DNA of 64,000 nucleotides from Listeria cossartiae subsp. cossartiae (lineage in GTDB: Bacteria > Bacillota > Bacilli > Lactobacillales > Listeriaceae). Shown here one piece after another: positions 7,669 through 15,302 of the stretch. Numbering within the stretch: the first letter of the stretch is position 1; each line of letters opens with the position of its first letter. Below the pieces are notes generated by a model, which worked only from the letters and a program-made list of their open reading frames with translations, made no database searches and was not told the DNA's origin. The stretch is taken from positions 282,143 to 346,142 of the forward strand of contig NZ_JAASUI010000003.1 in assembly GCF_014224155.1 (NCBI RefSeq). Reading direction: 5' to 3'. Both the position numbers and the translations under genes were made by a program.

Positions 7669-7899
7669 TTATAAACTCCTACTTTCTAAATTTTTTATAG
7701 TATACGATTTGTCAAAAAATAATGTTTCTACATCAGCCCTAAGTGCATTTGATATTGATCTCATAGTTTCCTTTTTAGGGTTCTTAATTTTACCATTCTC
7801 AATATAGTTAATTGTTCTTCTTGAAACTCCTGATTCCTCTGCTAGGCGATTCTGACTCCATCCTAGCTGTTTTCTTAATAATTTCATATTTGAATCCAT
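7669..7899 (-). CDS. XRE-family transcriptional regulator, 76 aa
   Basis: A single-domain helix-turn-helix protein. The HTH covers about residues 5-60 (LRKQLGWSQNRLAEESGVSR followed by TINYIENGK). It is the short, Cro-like form that lacks an effector domain. The start ATG has AAGGAGGG upstream. It is divergent from the CI-like gene across 134 bp that hold two matching operator-like repeats, an arrangement like a phage-type genetic switch. It is followed immediately by the membrane-protein gene. Confidence 0.9.
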   Translation of the reverse strand: MDSNMKLLRKQLGWSQNRLAEESGVSRRTINYIENGKIKNPKKETMRSISNALRADVETLFFDKSYTIKNLESRSL

Positions 7900-7940
7900 A
7901 TAATCCCTCCTTAATTTAATTATAAGATAATTAAACGCCT

Positions 7941-7960
7941 TTGTAAACTATAGGTTACAA
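7941..7960. promoter_or_regulatory. Operator-like repeat 1 (TTGTAA-N8-TTACAA)
   Basis: A dyad of TTGTAA and TTACAA with an 8-bp spacer, lying near the XRE gene. It shares the core TGTAA-N8-TTACA with the second repeat at 7976-7993, centre to centre 34 bp. The likely ligands are the XRE protein, the CI-like protein, or both. Confidence 0.65.
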
Positions 7961-7975
7961 GAGCGTTGTGAAAAA

Positions 7976-7993
7976 TGTAATCTTCAAGTTACA
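7976..7993. promoter_or_regulatory. Operator-like repeat 2 (TGTAA-N8-TTACA)
   Basis: Second copy of the same dyad with a different spacer sequence. It sits just upstream of a TATACT -10-like hexamer (8002-8007) for the CI-like gene, where a bound protein would cover the -35 region. No good -35 hexamer is seen, so the site could equally be for activation. Confidence 0.65.
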
Positions 7994-8033
7994 CTTTATG
8001 CTATACTATTTCATAGATAAGTGAATAGATAGG

Positions 8034-8684
8034 ATGTGTACTGAAGTGTCTGATTTAGGGAAAGAATTATTGAATTTAAGAGTGAAACTTGGTTTATCCT
8101 TACGAGAAGCAAAAGAAAAAACTGGATTAAGTCATAATTACATACGAAAATTAGAATTAGGCTTTGATCCATCGACAAAAACTCCTATAGAGCCCTCAGT
8201 CGAAACATTGAAAAAAATTTCTCTAGGTTATGGCATATCATTTGATAAATTAATGCAACTAGCTAATTATTCGTCTTCAATAGAAAAAAATGAAGTCATT
8301 GCAACAAAAGTTCCTATATATAAAACTCTGCATGACATGAAATCAAAAAAAGAAACAAATGATTTCCGACTTTATAAACAAGAACTTGTATCTAAGAATG
8401 CAATTTTAGTTGAAGTCTCTAATACTTCTTTGAGTAAATTCAATTCCAACTCATTATTATTATTAGAGCCCTATGAAGATAGTTTTAAAGGTGAGTTAGT
8501 TTTATTAACAACTGATAGCAAAATTATAATTGGGCATATAAATTTATTTAATGACAAAGAGCTACAACTTAAACCTATTGATTCAGAAAGTACTGTAACT
8601 ATTAAAAAAGATTTAATAATGATTTGGAAAATAGTAGAAGTAATTCAATTAGTTAGTGTGAAAAAGCACATAAATAAATATTAA
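8034..8684 (+). CDS. CI-like regulator with degenerate S24 domain
   Basis: A 216-aa protein with an N-terminal XRE helix-turn-helix (about 10-70) and a C-terminal domain (about 95-200) that looks like the LexA/CI S24 fold. By eye, VSNTSL aligns with the V-x-GDSM motif, keeping the serine, but the downstream lysine position reads IIIGHI. Autocleavage is therefore doubtful. ATG 8034 has a weak box; GTG 8046, twelve bases in, has AGGA at a better distance, so either may be used. Divergent from the XRE gene with shared operators, it is the probable master repressor of the element. It is the last gene before attR. Confidence 0.82.
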   Translation: MCTEVSDLGKELLNLRVKLGLSLREAKEKTGLSHNYIRKLELGFDPSTKTPIEPSVETLKKISLGYGISFDKLMQLANYSSSIEKNEVIATKVPIYKTLHDMKSKKETNDFRLYKQELVSKNAILVEVSNTSLSKFNSNSLLLLEPYEDSFKGELVLLTTDSKIIIGHINLFNDKELQLKPIDSESTVTIKKDLIMIWKIVEVIQLVSVKKHINKY

Positions 8685-8802
8685 TAACTAACTCATTTGA
8701 CAAATCCTACCCCTCAATTTAATATAGTTTTATACTGCTAAATTAGCTCTTTTTGCCAAAACTATTGATATAATGTCAGTAAACTTCATTTTAAATAAAG
8801 CT

Positions 8803-8862
8803 TAGGTTGAGGGCCTAGTGGGGTAAAACCCGTGGAGGTTCAAGTCCTCTCGGCCGCATCAA
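8803..8862 (+). repeat. attR core, 60-bp direct repeat copy 2
   Basis: A perfect copy of 1140-1199: the displaced chromosomal 3' part of tRNA-Leu. It lacks the 5' 28 bases, so it cannot make a tRNA. It directly abuts the original tRNA terminator. Confidence 0.95.
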
Positions 8863-8902
8863 AAAAGACAGCCTTGGTTAATTATAACCAGGCTGTCTTT
8901 TT
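8862..8902. terminator. Original tRNA-Leu terminator, displaced by the element
   Basis: The arm GACAGCCTTGGTT pairs with AACCAGGCTGTC (one bulged T), flanked by an A-run and a T-run, so it works on both strands. In the uninterrupted chromosome it would follow the tRNA directly; it now lies 7.7 kb away. It also serves the convergent regulator gene that ends at 8908. Confidence 0.88.
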
Positions 8903-8907
8903 CATTC

Positions 8908-10179
8908 TCACGACAAAATATCGTAAGCCATCTTATACTTCGTTGATTTTGCGAAATGCTTGCTTGCGTGTTTTTTCACCCGGTCAATCAGAATGGGATC
9001 GTTTGACGCATCGATTTTTTTCAGTAGTTTTAGCATTTTCGTTTCATAACTCACTTGCTCGTTTTGGTGATATAAAAGTAATGTTTCGGTGTATTCGATG
9101 AAGTAATTCAGTTCTTTCACTCGCTCCATTACTTTATTCATCAGTCCCATTAAAGAAGTTGCTTCCTCAACAAAACCTTTTTCCGCAAAAATGACCATCA
9201 ATTCCGTTATGACAAGATAATCATTGTTGTTAAAGCCTGTATTAGCAGTTTCATAGGCCATCAGTTCCTCATACAAACTGGTGATTTTTTCATTAAAAAG
9301 TGTTTCATTTCCTTCGATATTTTCAATTTCTGCCATTTTTAATTGAACGACAAAATAATAGATTTTTTTCGCTTCGGGGTATTTGGAAAAGTAATGCAGC
9401 GTTTGTTCAAATCTATTTTTTGCCTCTTTCATAAAGCCGATTTGAAAATAAATATAGCCGTAGAAATAGAGAATAGCCACAAACCGTTCTTGTTCCTCAT
9501 CTTTTATTAAATCCCACGCTTGCTGAATATGCTCAAGTGCTGGTTCATAGATGCTTTGGCAAATATAATTGATACAGATACACACGTGAAAAACAGCATG
9601 AAAATCTTTATTATCCGTAATATCCACGCATTTTTCCCAGTATTCCACTGCTAATGGATAATCGCACGTTGCATGAGAATGCTTTACCGCCTGACTATAG
9701 TAATAGTAGGAAAGTAACTGGCGCGAAAATGAGTCAGCCGCGTGTTTTTCTGTACTATTTAAATATTTCGTTTCGAGTTCCTCTGCTTTAGCAAATTCCC
9801 AAGTTTTATAGTAAAACGCTACTTTTAAACAATAAAAACTAAGCTCGACAGTTGGTGATTCATGTAGTAAATCCACCGTTTCAGCTATTTTATTCAAGCG
9901 TTTTTCCATTTCTACTGGATTCGAAAATACCAATAGTTCAAAAATTTCATCCATTTCTTTTAAGAGATCTTTGTTCGTTTCTTCCTCGCTCATTAACAGT
10001 ACTTCTTCTGGTATTTCTAGCCTTCTTGCTATATGCATCAACGTCTCAAACGAGGCAACTTTTATGCCATTTTCGATATTCGCTAAATAAGGAACTGAAA
10101 TAATTCCTTGTGCTACTTCTTTTAAAGTTAGCTTCTTCTCTTTACGAATATTTTTAATTCGCAAGCCGATTAAATTCAT
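8908..10179 (-). CDS. XRE/TPR transcriptional regulator, RNPP-like
   Basis: A 423-aa protein with an N-terminal XRE helix-turn-helix (about 5-60, IGLRIKNIRKEKKLTLKEVA). Some 350 helical residues follow with tetratricopeptide-like repeats (for example about 215-250 and 290-330). This is the layout of PlcR/Rgg-like RNPP regulators, which bind short imported peptides through the TPR domain; the length is above the usual 280-320 aa. No cognate signalling peptide is obvious downstream, but two tiny minus-strand ORFs lie upstream in the 603-bp gap. The start ATG is preceded only by GGTGGCATC, a modest box. Confidence 0.85.
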   Translation of the reverse strand: MNLIGLRIKNIRKEKKLTLKEVAQGIISVPYLANIENGIKVASFETLMHIARRLEIPEEVLLMSEEETNKDLLKEMDEIFELLVFSNPVEMEKRLNKIAETVDLLHESPTVELSFYCLKVAFYYKTWEFAKAEELETKYLNSTEKHAADSFSRQLLSYYYYSQAVKHSHATCDYPLAVEYWEKCVDITDNKDFHAVFHVCICINYICQSIYEPALEHIQQAWDLIKDEEQERFVAILYFYGYIYFQIGFMKEAKNRFEQTLHYFSKYPEAKKIYYFVVQLKMAEIENIEGNETLFNEKITSLYEELMAYETANTGFNNNDYLVITELMVIFAEKGFVEEATSLMGLMNKVMERVKELNYFIEYTETLLLYHQNEQVSYETKMLKLLKKIDASNDPILIDRVKKHASKHFAKSTKYKMAYDILS

Positions 10180-10782
10180 GATGCCACCGCCAATTTTTCC
10201 ATATTTTCCTTTTAATTATAACCATTTACTAGCGGAAAACAACCGTCTTTTTCAACTATCTTCTATTTTCACTATCCTGAATTTTCCCATATTATAGCAC
10301 TCTACAAAATGCTGTCCCTTACATACAAAACGTTTTAGACCATCAAGGCTCGATTGCCTTTTGACCTAAAACGAATAATTAGCTCTATGTAACCTTCAAA
10401 AGAATTCACTAAATTGTCATAACTAGCTCCTCGGAATTTCGACTTGTTTATCAGTATAGGGAAAGCAGAAATATTCCCACGTATTCCTTATTTCACCTAA
10501 TACTGACATCTTATTACTTTTTTAGTCTGCTCCCACATGCGACTAATTCCGTTAATAAACAACAAGACTTTTGGATTCTTTCCCTTAATGAATCCGAAAA
10601 ATTCGCTACACATTCCCTTTTAAAACTCGTTCTACGTAAAAATGGAAACGTAGATTTTTATTTTACCATCGAAAATAAATAATTTTGCAAAAAGGAAACA
10701 TGCTCCTTTTTTCGCTTTTTTGGAGATATTTTTGTTCCATTTTATCTAAAAAGACGAAGATAGCAGCTATCCTCGCCTTTTT
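10180..10782. other. 603-bp gap: possible small RNA and tiny ORFs
   Basis: On the plus strand there is a -10-like TATTAT near 10290, a compound hairpin at 10329-10371 (CGTTTTAG/CTAAAACG with TCAAGG/CCTTTTGA inside), and a terminator-like hairpin TCTACGT/ACGTAGA with T-run at 10631-10660. Together these could bound an RNA of about 360 nt. On the minus strand there are two short overlapping ORFs of 38 aa (10613-10497) and 28 aa (10509-10423), both without good ribosome binding sites. The MATE gene terminator is at its right end. Confidence 0.45.
10748..10782 (-). terminator. Terminator of the TetR-MATE operon
   Basis: On the minus strand GGCGAGGATAG pairs with CTATCTTCGTC across a short loop, followed by TTTTT. 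It lies directly after the MATE stop codon. Confidence 0.8.
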
Positions 10783-12114
10783 TCATTTAAATAAAATATG
10801 TTTTTTCTTCATATAAAATACGATAGATGCCGCTACAATCATTTCTGAAATTGGAATCGCTAGCCATACGCCAGGAATACCAATGATTGGTGGTAATACT
10901 AACAAGAAGATGACCATAAATATAATCTCACGCGAAATCGTAATCCATGTTGCCATTTTTACTTTGTCTGATGTTTGGAAGTAAGTCATCATCACAAAGT
11001 TGAAGCCCATGAACAGATAAGCGGTATAGAATAATTTGATGCCGTTACTTGCTAGCTCTCTAATTTCTGGGCTAAAGTTCCCGAACATGGAAACGAGTAA
11101 ATTGGAGCCAAAGAAGCCAACGAGTAAAAAGCCAACTCCCGTGCTAAATGCAACGATAATCGCAATTTTCAACGTTTCCAGTTCTTTTTGTCTAGCTTTC
11201 GCCCCGCGGTAGTAACTAATGAGCGGCTGAATCGCCGAGCCCATCCCAAGGAACAACATCAAAATCACACTATGCGTATAATTCAACACCGAGAAGGCTG
11301 CAACACCAGCAGTTCCCGCAATGGCCGCAATCGAAATGTTATACCCTAATGTAAAGACAGATACTCCCACTTCGGCTAAAAAGCTCGGTAAACCAATCGC
11401 CAATGTCTTTTTGAAAAAAGCTTTATTCCAGTCTACTTTAACAAATTTCAAGCGACTCGATTTTTTAAAGAAATGGGTAATTAAAATAAATACACCGATA
11501 ATAATCGCCAGCATGGTGGCTAGAGCTGAACCAGTTACGCCCCATTCAAATACAAATAAAAATAAATAGTTCAAAATAACGTTACTAACCGCCGTCACAA
11601 TAAGCGCAATCATCGATAAATTAGGATCGCCATCATTACGAACAAAAATACTCAAAATATTTTCCAATGTCAGTGCAAAACCAAAAATAAGCAATATGTT
11701 CATATATTCAAGCACATAACCAATCGTATCATCATTCGCACCTAAAAAATAAGCTAACGGTTCTTTAAAAATAAACGCGATAATTCCAATAAAAATCGTA
11801 ATCGAGACAACCGCTAAAATCGCATTGGTAAAAATCGTTTGTGCCTTCGCGACATTTTTTTCCCCAATCGCAAAGGAAAACTGGGTCGCAGCGCCAATCC
11901 CAATCCAAATAGAAATTGCTGTAAAAATAGTAAATACGGGTACAGCAATATTAATCCCAGCAAGCGCCACCCCACCGAGCTTATGCCCAACAAAAATCCC
12001 ATCGATAACAATGTTTAAAGACATTAATAACATTCCCACTAAGGAAGGGATTAAATATCTAAAATAAATCTTTTTTACTGAATCTGTTTCTAAAATTTCA
12101 ATATTTTTTGCCAT
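10783..12114 (-). CDS. MATE-family multidrug efflux transporter
   Basis: A 443-aa integral membrane protein with about 12 hydrophobic segments in two homologous halves. The first half starts YLIPSLVGMLLMSLNIVIDG and the second ILNYLFLFVFEWGVTGSA. This is the signature architecture of NorM/DinF-type MATE antiporters, which expel cationic drugs using sodium or protons. It follows the TetR gene by 9 bp and is surely co-transcribed with it, so it is likely induced by a TetR ligand. The real substrate is not readable. Length matches the family. In gene order it corresponds to what I recall as lmo2087. Confidence 0.92.
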   Translation of the reverse strand: MAKNIEILETDSVKKIYFRYLIPSLVGMLLMSLNIVIDGIFVGHKLGGVALAGINIAVPVFTIFTAISIWIGIGAATQFSFAIGEKNVAKAQTIFTNAILAVVSITIFIGIIAFIFKEPLAYFLGANDDTIGYVLEYMNILLIFGFALTLENILSIFVRNDGDPNLSMIALIVTAVSNVILNYLFLFVFEWGVTGSALATMLAIIIGVFILITHFFKKSSRLKFVKVDWNKAFFKKTLAIGLPSFLAEVGVSVFTLGYNISIAAIAGTAGVAAFSVLNYTHSVILMLFLGMGSAIQPLISYYRGAKARQKELETLKIAIIVAFSTGVGFLLVGFFGSNLLVSMFGNFSPEIRELASNGIKLFYTAYLFMGFNFVMMTYFQTSDKVKMATWITISREIIFMVIFLLVLPPIIGIPGVWLAIPISEMIVAASIVFYMKKKHILFK

Positions 12115-12123
12115 GTTACACCT

Positions 12124-12714
12124 CTAACTAAGGGCTTTTAGCGTAATTCCTCTCCAGAAAATTTGCCATAAAGCCGTGATTTTCTTTTCCGTTCTTTCCG
12201 GGTCATTCACGTAGACAATGTCAACAATTACTGCGTCGAGAATTCCCATGTAGGCTTCTTTCATCGTTTCCACGTCTTGCATTGGAATTAACTTTTGGTC
12301 AATCCAATTACTAAATAAAACGGTAAAATCTTGTTCCATTTGCCGCACATTTTCGGTAATATCTGCTTGGACGATATCATATAAATGCTTCGGCGGATAA
12401 AATCCATATCTCAACCAGAATTGGTAAGCCTCATCCGTATCGTACAATTCTTTCACGCCAAAAAGTAAACTAGACAAGACAAGGTCTGGCCTTGATAAGT
12501 CACTATCCCGAAGTTTTGCCCGGTAGTAATCTATTTCGGTTGATTTCGCGTCCTTCATAATGGATAAAAACAAATCATCTTTATCTTTAAAATGAGAATA
12601 GATGGATTGCTTCTTCAGCCCCACCACCCCTGCAATATCAGCAAGTGACGTTCCTTCAAAACCATTATGGGCAAAAAGTGTCAGCGCGGCTTGTTTGATT
12701 TCTTCTTTTCTCAT
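12124..12714 (-). CDS. TetR-family regulator of the MATE pump
   Basis: A 196-aa protein from ATG 12714. AGGAG lies seven bases upstream, and the box falls inside the longer GTG-12732 frame, which argues against that frame. The N-terminal TetR helix-turn-helix is at about 5-50 (AALTLFAHNGFEGTSLADIA, then KKQSIYSHFKDKDDLF). The C-terminal ligand-binding domain is variable. It sits directly upstream of the MATE gene in the same operon and downstream of a dyad at 12740-12759, so autorepression with control of efflux is the expected role. Confidence 0.92.
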   Translation of the reverse strand: MRKEEIKQAALTLFAHNGFEGTSLADIAGVVGLKKQSIYSHFKDKDDLFLSIMKDAKSTEIDYYRAKLRDSDLSRPDLVLSSLLFGVKELYDTDEAYQFWLRYGFYPPKHLYDIVQADITENVRQMEQDFTVLFSNWIDQKLIPMQDVETMKEAYMGILDAVIVDIVYVNDPERTEKKITALWQIFWRGITLKALS

Positions 12715-12739
12715 CTTTTTCACTCCTCTCACAAAAAAC

Positions 12740-12759
12740 TGACGACCGTTCGTAAGTCA
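12740..12759. promoter_or_regulatory. Candidate TetR operator
   Basis: The segment TGACGACCGTTCGTAAGTCA contains ACGA/TCGT inverted arms around CCGT and outer TGAC/GTCA arms, 26 bases upstream of the TetR start. Position and dyads fit an autoregulatory site; the two dyads have slightly different centres, so the exact footprint is uncertain. Confidence 0.5.
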
Positions 12760-12787
12760 TTCTCTCATGAAAAAAATTCTTTGTCAA

Positions 12788-12819
12788 TAAAAAAATCCAC
12801 CCTAGTAAAAGAGTGGATT
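12788..12819 (-). terminator. Terminator of the esterase gene
   Basis: AATCCAC (12794-12800) pairs with GTGGATT (12813-12819). Read on the minus strand it is followed by a run of T. It lies eight bases past the esterase stop. Confidence 0.8.
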
Positions 12820-12826
12820 CGCTGTT

Positions 12827-13870
12827 TTATTTTTCTTCTAAAAACTCGCTAATAAGTTCATACGTCTCATCAGTGGCAGTAGAATTTGTTGTCATAAAGC
12901 CATGTGGAACTTTTTCAAAACGTTTCGCAAATACTTCTACGCCAGCATCTTTTAATTTCTTCGCGTATGCTTCCCCTTGATCTCTTAGTGGATCAAATTC
13001 AGCAGTTGCAACAAATGTTTTTGGTAGTCCGACTAAGTCTTTGCTACGAATTGGTGCAACGAGTGGATCATACTTACGATCACTTGCATTCGCAATGTAT
13101 AATTTAAAGAATTTATCTAATGATTCTTTTGTAAGTACGTAGCCTTCTGCAAATTCATCCATTGACGGATAAAGAACCGATGCATCACGACTGAAAATAT
13201 CCGTTGCTGGATAAAGTAAAATTTGAGCTGTTATATTTGGTTTTCCTTTTGCTTTGGCGATTTGTGTAACAACCGTCGCCAAGTTTCCGCCTACGCTATC
13301 TCCCGCAACGATAATGTCAGAGGATTTAGCGCGTAAACTAGTACGATGATTTTGCACCCAAAGTAGCGCTGCATAAGCATCTTCCACTGCTGCTGGGAAA
13401 GGATTTTCTGGTGCAAGTCGGTAGTCGACCGTGACAACACGAGCACCCGTAGTTTGTACAAGTTTTCTAGCAATCGCATCATGGGTTTGCAATCCGCCTA
13501 AAACAAATCCGCCACCATGATAGTAAACGATAATTTCAAAAGGACCGTCTTCCTGCGGCGTATAAATCCGAATCGGAATTTTGCCAGCCGGGCCATCAAT
13601 TTTTTTATTTTCAACATCGCCAATTTCGATATCTTTTGCGGATGGCAATGCTTTTGTCGCTAGTCTCATATATTTATATCGCGAATCTACGTCGGATAAT
13701 GGTGAAGTGTTTTTCACAAATTCCTGTGAAGCTTCATCTAAATTCTCAAGTACCTCGGGATTATATTCTTTTTTCCCAATCGCTTTTTTGTAAATAAAGA
13801 AAACGATTAATAATGGAAGTAGAATGATCCCAGCAAAACCAATGGCAATCCATTTTATTGTATTTTTCAC
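12827..13870 (-). CDS. Membrane-anchored alpha/beta-hydrolase (HSL-type esterase/lipase)
   Basis: A 347-aa protein with an N-terminal hydrophobic helix (about 7-28) that should anchor it, followed by an alpha/beta-hydrolase domain. The HSL-family motif HGGGFVLGG (oxyanion hole) is near residue 118. The nucleophile is in GDSVGGN near 190, the acid residue in FDPLRDQGE near 290, and the His in PHGFM near 323. Such enzymes cleave short-chain esters. Translation starts at GTG 13870 with AAGGAG nine bases upstream; an out-of-frame ATG overlaps it. It is monocistronic and transcribed divergently from argG. Confidence 0.9.
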   Translation of the reverse strand: MKNTIKWIAIGFAGIILLPLLIVFFIYKKAIGKKEYNPEVLENLDEASQEFVKNTSPLSDVDSRYKYMRLATKALPSAKDIEIGDVENKKIDGPAGKIPIRIYTPQEDGPFEIIVYYHGGGFVLGGLQTHDAIARKLVQTTGARVVTVDYRLAPENPFPAAVEDAYAALLWVQNHRTSLRAKSSDIIVAGDSVGGNLATVVTQIAKAKGKPNITAQILLYPATDIFSRDASVLYPSMDEFAEGYVLTKESLDKFFKLYIANASDRKYDPLVAPIRSKDLVGLPKTFVATAEFDPLRDQGEAYAKKLKDAGVEVFAKRFEKVPHGFMTTNSTATDETYELISEFLEEK

Positions 13871-13988
13871 ATTCGCTCAACTCCTTCAATATAACTTCAT
13901 TAACAAGTATAGCAGTTTTACGAACAGGAACCAATTTATTACTATTTGAAATGATTATTTTTATTTCAAAATGTATTTTTAAGCATAA

Positions 13989-14060
13989 ATATGAATAAAT
14001 AAAAACAAAAAGGTTGATATCTAAAAGCATCGATGTTAATATAAATACAAATGTTTGTAT
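13989..14060 (+). promoter_or_regulatory. argG promoter and operator-like dyad
   Basis: TTGATA (14014-14019) and TAATAT (14037-14042) are 17 bases apart. Over the expected start lies ATACAAA-TG-TTTGTAT (14045-14060), 7-bp perfect arms, where a repressor would block initiation. An ATGAATAAATA segment (from 13991) resembles half of an ArgR box. ArgR control of argGH is known in Bacillales; that this dyad is its site is inference. Confidence 0.55.
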
Positions 14061-14084
14061 ATTTATGAATAGGGGATGTTTACA

Positions 14085-15299
14085 ATGGCGAAAGAAAAAA
14101 TCGTTTTAGCTTACTCGGGTGGGTTGGATACTTCGGTTGCAATTCAGTGGTTAGTGGAAGCAGGTTATGAAGTTATCGCATGTTGTTTAGATGTTGGTGA
14201 AGGAAAAAATTTGGACTTTATTAAAGAAAAAGCGATTACTGTTGGAGCAAGCGAATCCTATACGATTGATGCGAAAGAAGAATTTGCGGAGGATTTTGCG
14301 TTAATTGCCCTTCAAGCCCATGCTTATTATGAAGGAAAGTATCCGCTCATTTCTGCGTTAAGCCGTCCGTTAATTGCGAAAAAATTAGTAGAAGTCGCTC
14401 GTCAAGAAGGCGCATCTGCTATCGCTCATGGTTGTACTGGTAAAGGAAATGACCAAGTGCGTTTTGAAGTAGCGATTCATGCACTTGCACCTGATTTAAA
14501 AGTTGTTTCCCCTGTCCGTGACTGGAAATGGTCCAGAGAAGAAGAAATCAATTACGCCAAAGAACATAACATCCCCGTTCCAATTGATTTAGATAACCCC
14601 TTCTCGATTGACCAAAACCTTTGGGGCAGAAGCAACGAATGCGGAGTGCTGGAAAACCCATGGACAACGCCACCAGAAGCAGCCTATGATTTAACCGTAA
14701 GTTTAGAAGATGCACCGGACACAGCAGATATTGTCGAAATTACCTTCGATGCTGGTATTCCGATTTCGCTTAATGGCGAAAACATGAGCTTAGCCAATTT
14801 AATCCTTACTTTAAACGAAATTGCTGGAAAACATGGCGTCGGTAGAATCGATCATATTGAAAATCGTTTAGTCGGTATTAAATCACGGGAAGTATACGAA
14901 TGCCCTGCCGCAGTCACTTTAATTACCGCTCATAAAGAACTGGAAGATTTAACATTTGTTCGTGAAGTGGCACATTTCAAACCAATAATCGAACAAAAAA
15001 TTAGCGAAACAATTTATAATGGCCTATGGTTCTCGCCTTTAACAGAAGCGTTAGTCGCTTTCTTAAAATCCACGCAAAAATTTGTGAATGGAACGATTCG
15101 TGTCAAATTATTTAAAGGTCATGCTATCGTGGAAGGAAGAAAATCACCAAATTCGCTTTATGATGAAAACTTAGCGACCTATACTTCCTCCGATACATTT
15201 GACCAAGATGCAGCAGTTGGTTTCATCAAACTTTGGGGACTACCAACGAAAGTGAGCGCAGAAGTCAATTCAAAAGTTACGATAACGACTGAGGTGTAA
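14085..15299 (+). CDS. argG: Argininosuccinate synthase
   Basis: A 404-aa cytosolic enzyme that joins citrulline and aspartate with ATP to give argininosuccinate, the penultimate step of arginine synthesis. The ATP-binding loop AYSGGLDTS is at about residues 8-16; [12 protein letters not shown] and WGRSNECG are conserved substrate-site motifs. I start at ATG 14085 (AGGGG nine bases upstream) rather than ATG 14076, which abuts that box. It is followed by argH after three bases, so the two form an operon. Length matches the family (about 400 aa). Confidence 0.97.
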   Translation: MAKEKIVLAYSGGLDTSVAIQWLVEAGYEVIACCLDVGEGKNLDFIKEKAITVGASESYTIDAKEEFAEDFALIALQAHAYYEGKYPLISALSRPLIAKKLVEVARQEGASAIAHGCTGKGNDQVRFEVAIHALAPDLKVVSPVRDWKWSREEEINYAKEHNIPVPIDLDNPFSIDQNLWGRSNECGVLENPWTTPPEAAYDLTVSLEDAPDTADIVEITFDAGIPISLNGENMSLANLILTLNEIAGKHGVGRIDHIENRLVGIKSREVYECPAAVTLITAHKELEDLTFVREVAHFKPIIEQKISETIYNGLWFSPLTEALVAFLKSTQKFVNGTIRVKLFKGHAIVEGRKSPNSLYDENLATYTSSDTFDQDAAVGFIKLWGLPTKVSAEVNSKVTITTEV

Positions 15300-15302
15300 A
15301 AA

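Noticed and set aside
8803..8862. Second tRNA-Leu gene
   Set aside because: Only the 3' 60 bases are present; the 5' acceptor strand and D-arm are missing, so it is an att repeat.
8832..9101. Plus-strand ORF across attR
   Set aside because: It spans the att repeat and terminator and runs antisense to the RNPP-like gene; no ribosome binding site.
13871..14084. T-box leader before argG
   Set aside because: No T-box bulge sequence or terminator/antiterminator pair; the region reads as promoter plus operator.
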